DNA of 64,000 bases. Origin: Bugula neritina. Taxonomy: Eukaryota; Bryozoa; Gymnolaemata; Cheilostomatida; Bugulidae. The notes below the pieces were generated by a model that was not told where the DNA came from, did not search any database, and saw only the letters and a program-made list of their open reading frames with translations. The stretch is taken from NCBI GenBank assembly GCA_964035545.1, contig OZ037765.1, positions 15,866,698-15,930,697 on the forward strand, given 5' to 3'. Made by a program: the position numbers and the translations under genes. This document shows, piece after piece, positions 63,201-64,000 of this stretch; the first letter of the stretch is position 1, and every line of letters begins with the position of its first letter.

Positions 63201-63915
63201 AAACAGTTATATCATAGCTGTCGCTATAGCAGCATAAAACTTCTTTAGAGAACTCCTTTTCTAAGACTAAACAAAATTTGTTTTGGCTTTACCAGAATTA
63301 GAGCACTATCACTGAATTAGATTCAATAAATCATAAATCATAAATAAATAAGCCCAAACTTGAAACTCACCCCTTGTTTTCTTTAAAAAAATCATTGTAA
63401 AATTGCTATTCAGCAACCTCAACAAGTGGCTAATGATGAATTAAAAGCACTTTTACAATTATTCTCATTATCTAGATAATTATAATGATTGAATTTCACA
63501 GAAATGCACAGTTAGTTTACGTGACTAAGAAATTAAAACGCTCACTAATCTCAATGCCTACCAAAACAACAGCTCAAAAACTACTTTTCTAATACTTATA
63601 GAAACAAGAAAATGGTTAACAGTTTGTTCAGCAACCCAATTAAACTAATCTTATGTATACGGAAATTGCTTAATCTCTCAAAAAAATTAATTCCCTTTGA
63701 TGCAATGCTAAGCAATTGCAAAATCTTTATCTTTTGAAATATAATCTTGCCAATGCACTGGTTCTGTCTTACTTTCACAAATAAGTTCATAAATAATAAC
63801 TTGCCTTGTAATTTAGCTACTCTGTGGAGTGGCTTTAGAAATGTGGAACAGTCAGGCAGAAGAGGATGGATACACTGGAAAGACTTTGTTTTGCCGGTTG
63901 TGTGCGATTCGTCAC
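44813..63915 (-). CDS. very large Ser/Asn/Lys-rich, probably nuclear protein (10 exons in window, 5' end outside)
   Basis: Exons on the minus strand, 5' to 3': 63915-63805, 62061-61864, 61765-61523, 60920-58982, 58170-58124, 57032-56777, 52272-52088, 48168-45551, 45286-45231, 44906-44813. All nine junctions have AG acceptors, eight GT donors and one GC donor (after 63805), and every phase matches, giving about 1,915 residues and a stop at 44815-44813. The protein is mostly low-complexity and polar, with basic clusters (VKKKRK, QKRKRKS, PRKRQK) that look like nuclear localisation signals, a KKAVRFNLDL motif resembling a PP1-docking RVxF site, and a basic Arg/Tyr-rich C-terminus (ARTAHNVYYGNRSR). 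I do not recognise the family. The short exons (63915-63805, 57032-56777, 52272-52088) look more structured. Phase agreement makes the gene model strong although the name is unknown. Confidence 0.78.
45551..48168 (-). CDS. large gene, 2.6-kb exon
   Basis: 872 codons. Starts DPSEEIGADLNASKFRVKVQ, then a disordered Ser/Asn/Thr/Glu-rich region with little recurring order; near the end a more conserved-looking part: LATEVSEGHLTFQQAVDSL, KLKVYERLGRKVDKPKIKNR (a 'LGRK.D..K.KNRLG' pattern), and IEIPPAKRNYFQAFSGE. The ATG at 48058 is internal: the frame is open to the acceptor at 48169. Donor GTAAGC after GAG at 45551. Confidence 0.82.
48941..50137. mobile_element. non-autonomous DNA transposon with 30-bp inverted ends, in intron of the large gene
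   Basis: Left end ctgaagctgcacgtacgcag + gccgattttt; right end, reversed, ctaaagctgcatgtaaacag + gccgattttt. About 26 of 30 positions agree; sub-terminal parts repeat the theme 'cggccgattttt'. No transposase frame inside the 1.2 kb. Target duplication not evident. Confidence 0.78.
52088..52272 (-). CDS. large gene, 185-base exon
   Basis: Acceptor TATTTTTAG; reads NRKEQICDKDIDAITLTRLA, LTDKISDCQTQAEHIVDL, PCQPLYNHISHQLVDKYNEI, LA; donor GTAACA. Looks helical and folded. In phase with 48168-45551 on its 3' side (junction codon GAC). Confidence 0.75.
53142..53905. mobile_element. DNA transposon / MITE with inverted ends CACCGGCTTTCCATGGAT, in intron of the large gene
   Basis: 764 bp. Both ends read caccggctttccatggat inward (one strand each), followed by irregular 'gatctcag' / 'agatcgatctgag' repeats on both sides for about 100 bp. 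No coding capacity. Confidence 0.82.
53906..55628. other. intron of the large gene, AT-rich with degenerate short repeats
   Basis: Patch of ACTA/TAGTA-type repeats at 54300-55260. No gene seen. Confidence 0.5.
55629..56672. mobile_element. 1.04-kb fold-back element (390-bp inverted arms), in intron of the large gene
   Basis: Arm 55629-56018 is the reverse complement of 56282-56672 at roughly 80-85 % identity (landmarks: ctaacctttgtt, aacttttttgtatctgg, ggccaattttcaa, gtagcatctagaatggtaa). Loop about 260 bp containing 'gagttatctcccctg'. Right arm ends about 100 bp from the exon end at 56777. No coding frame. Confidence 0.85.
56777..57032 (-). CDS. large gene, 256-base exon with Lys run
   Basis: Acceptor TTTTTTCAG, then GYFDSFLDNDEEKTHAKS, FQLTKRTIVAVDAM, SITFYPDYSVLKKKKKW, and LFLDQRTG before a donor GTAACT. 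Phases fit both neighbours exactly (1 in, 2 out), and without this exon the flanking exons (58124 and 52272) would be out of phase. The Lys run comes from an A-rich tract of the sense strand. Confidence 0.65.
57552..57770 (+). repeat. tRNA-derived SINE, complete copy
   Basis: Head: gccgtggtctaggggttaga (A box region) and B box gggttcgagccc (57601-57612), giving RNA polymerase III promoter spacing of a tRNA. Body: ttggtgatgttaggaagagc + atccagtcataattgcccct; then ctatcaggggtttctcacag; end near acttgcgtgag. The 'gagcatccag' core resembles SINE cores of cephalopods and other molluscs. Sits in an intron of the large gene, antisense to it. Confidence 0.85.
58621..58632 (+). repeat. poly(G) run
   Basis: Twelve Gs in an otherwise AT-rich intron, followed by 'tgcaaacgtgcaaaaatggg' which recurs as 'tgcaaaaataggtggg' at 55600. 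Confidence 0.8.
58982..60920 (-). CDS. large gene, 1.94-kb exon
   Basis: 645 full codons without a stop. It begins with PTPHGAKKAVRFNLDLNTKH (RVxF-like PP1 docking pattern inside), then FFCLPSLPLFKENLV, PMPEALLRPPSPLES, and a long Ser/Thr/Pro/Gln-rich part with many SP sites, ending RKLPRSLVMNHYKLE, NNWVEVPRKRQKTS. Donor at 58982 leaves AG, completed by the 47-base exon 58170-58124 (LFGSAESIASVPDTF). The antisense 186-codon open frame here is a shadow. Confidence 0.8.
61130..61460. mobile_element. PIF/Harbinger-like MITE with 70-bp inverted ends and TTA target duplication
   Basis: 331 bp. Left end gcctagggccacacggtgcg + tattttcgcatgcgaaaatt, right end its reverse complement; pairing runs about 70 bp with one or two differences (acgctcc/gtccact side: ccactgt against acagtgg). 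Flanks are TTA on both sides (61127-61129 and 61461-61463). Inside are no open frames. Located in the intron between exons 61523 and 60920. Confidence 0.8.
61523..63915 (-). CDS. large gene, first three exons in window
   Basis: 63915-63805 reads GDESHTTGKTKSFQCIHPLL and ends at LQ with one base; joining over a GC-AG intron to 62061-61864 gives D-GKLTPKSMMFKK, INTNELWNPDAVLAD and LLPARDVS. It ends GAG CAA G and joins 61765-61523: VKHPTKVYGHKDSSKVKKKR, KSCLTQMDPKSTYEE, KRKRKSISVT. The moderate hydrophobicity and the Trp/Pro content of the first two suggest a folded module ahead of the disordered region. The exon upstream of 63915 is outside the window. Confidence 0.7.
62062..63804. other. intron of the large gene (GC-AG)
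   Basis: AT-rich; no gene or repeat recognised. Donor is GCAAGT at 63804, acceptor ATACGCTTCAG at 62062. Confidence 0.55.
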
Positions 63916-64000
63916 CTGGAATGTACATAAATATGTACTACGATAGCATTGAATATGTATACAGTATATTAGGACAGATCACAACATACTAAATACTCAA

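Overview
This is animal nuclear DNA: intron-rich genes on the minus strand, strongly AT-rich intergenic sequence, long (TA)n tracts, and a mixed load of retroelements (Penelope-like, CR1/Rex1-like LINEs, tRNA-derived SINEs) and small DNA transposons. Repeats carrying the phrase 'gggagataac/gttatctccc' and a SINE core with 'gcatccag' recall molluscan genomes, so a mollusc or other lophotrochozoan is my best guess; this is inference, not proof.

Genes, all on the minus strand: (1) 413-10105, the U5 snRNP GTPase EFTUD2/Snu114, 16 exons with matching phases, C-terminus beyond the window; (2) 27944-28960, a small histone-fold gene best matched to POLE4, rebuilt from three exons; (3) 38445-38650, the terminal exon of an unrecognised gene with a poly(A) signal downstream; (4) 44813-63915, ten phase-consistent exons of a very large (at least 1,915 residues in view), Ser/Asn/Lys-rich, probably nuclear protein that I cannot name, with its 5' end beyond the window.

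Mobile DNA fills the rest. 12.0-14.9 kb: a nearly complete Rex1/CR1-like LINE ORF2 broken by two in-frame stops. 17.1-19.3 kb: a second LINE with a PHD-finger ORF1, unusually missing its 3' half. 21.2-22.75 kb and 25.35-26.95 kb: two Penelope-like elements (RT C-terminal part plus GIY-YIG nuclease), each followed 3' by a self-contained hammerhead ribozyme motif. 39.8-40.5 kb: a 278-bp perfect-length inverted repeat of the same 3' end, with one ribozyme on each strand. A 2.3-kb repeat occurs at 20.6-24.5 kb (interrupted by the first Penelope-like element) and at 40.8-43.0 kb (uninterrupted), so the second copy shows the empty target, a (TA)n tract. Smaller pieces include RT fossils (2.3 and 33.8 kb), tRNA-derived SINEs (25.2, 37.0, 57.6 kb), a hAT-like MITE with 8-bp target duplication (37.5 kb), a PIF/Harbinger-like MITE (61.1 kb), other inverted-repeat elements (29.1, 48.9, 53.1, 55.6 kb) and long tracts of degenerate ACTAT-type short repeats (31-32.7 kb).

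The most interesting signal is the set of four intact-looking hammerhead ribozyme folds tied to Penelope-like 3' ends. Such ribozymes are known from Penelope-like elements as a class; the copies, their inverted pairing and the natural empty site here are the parts that deserve checking.
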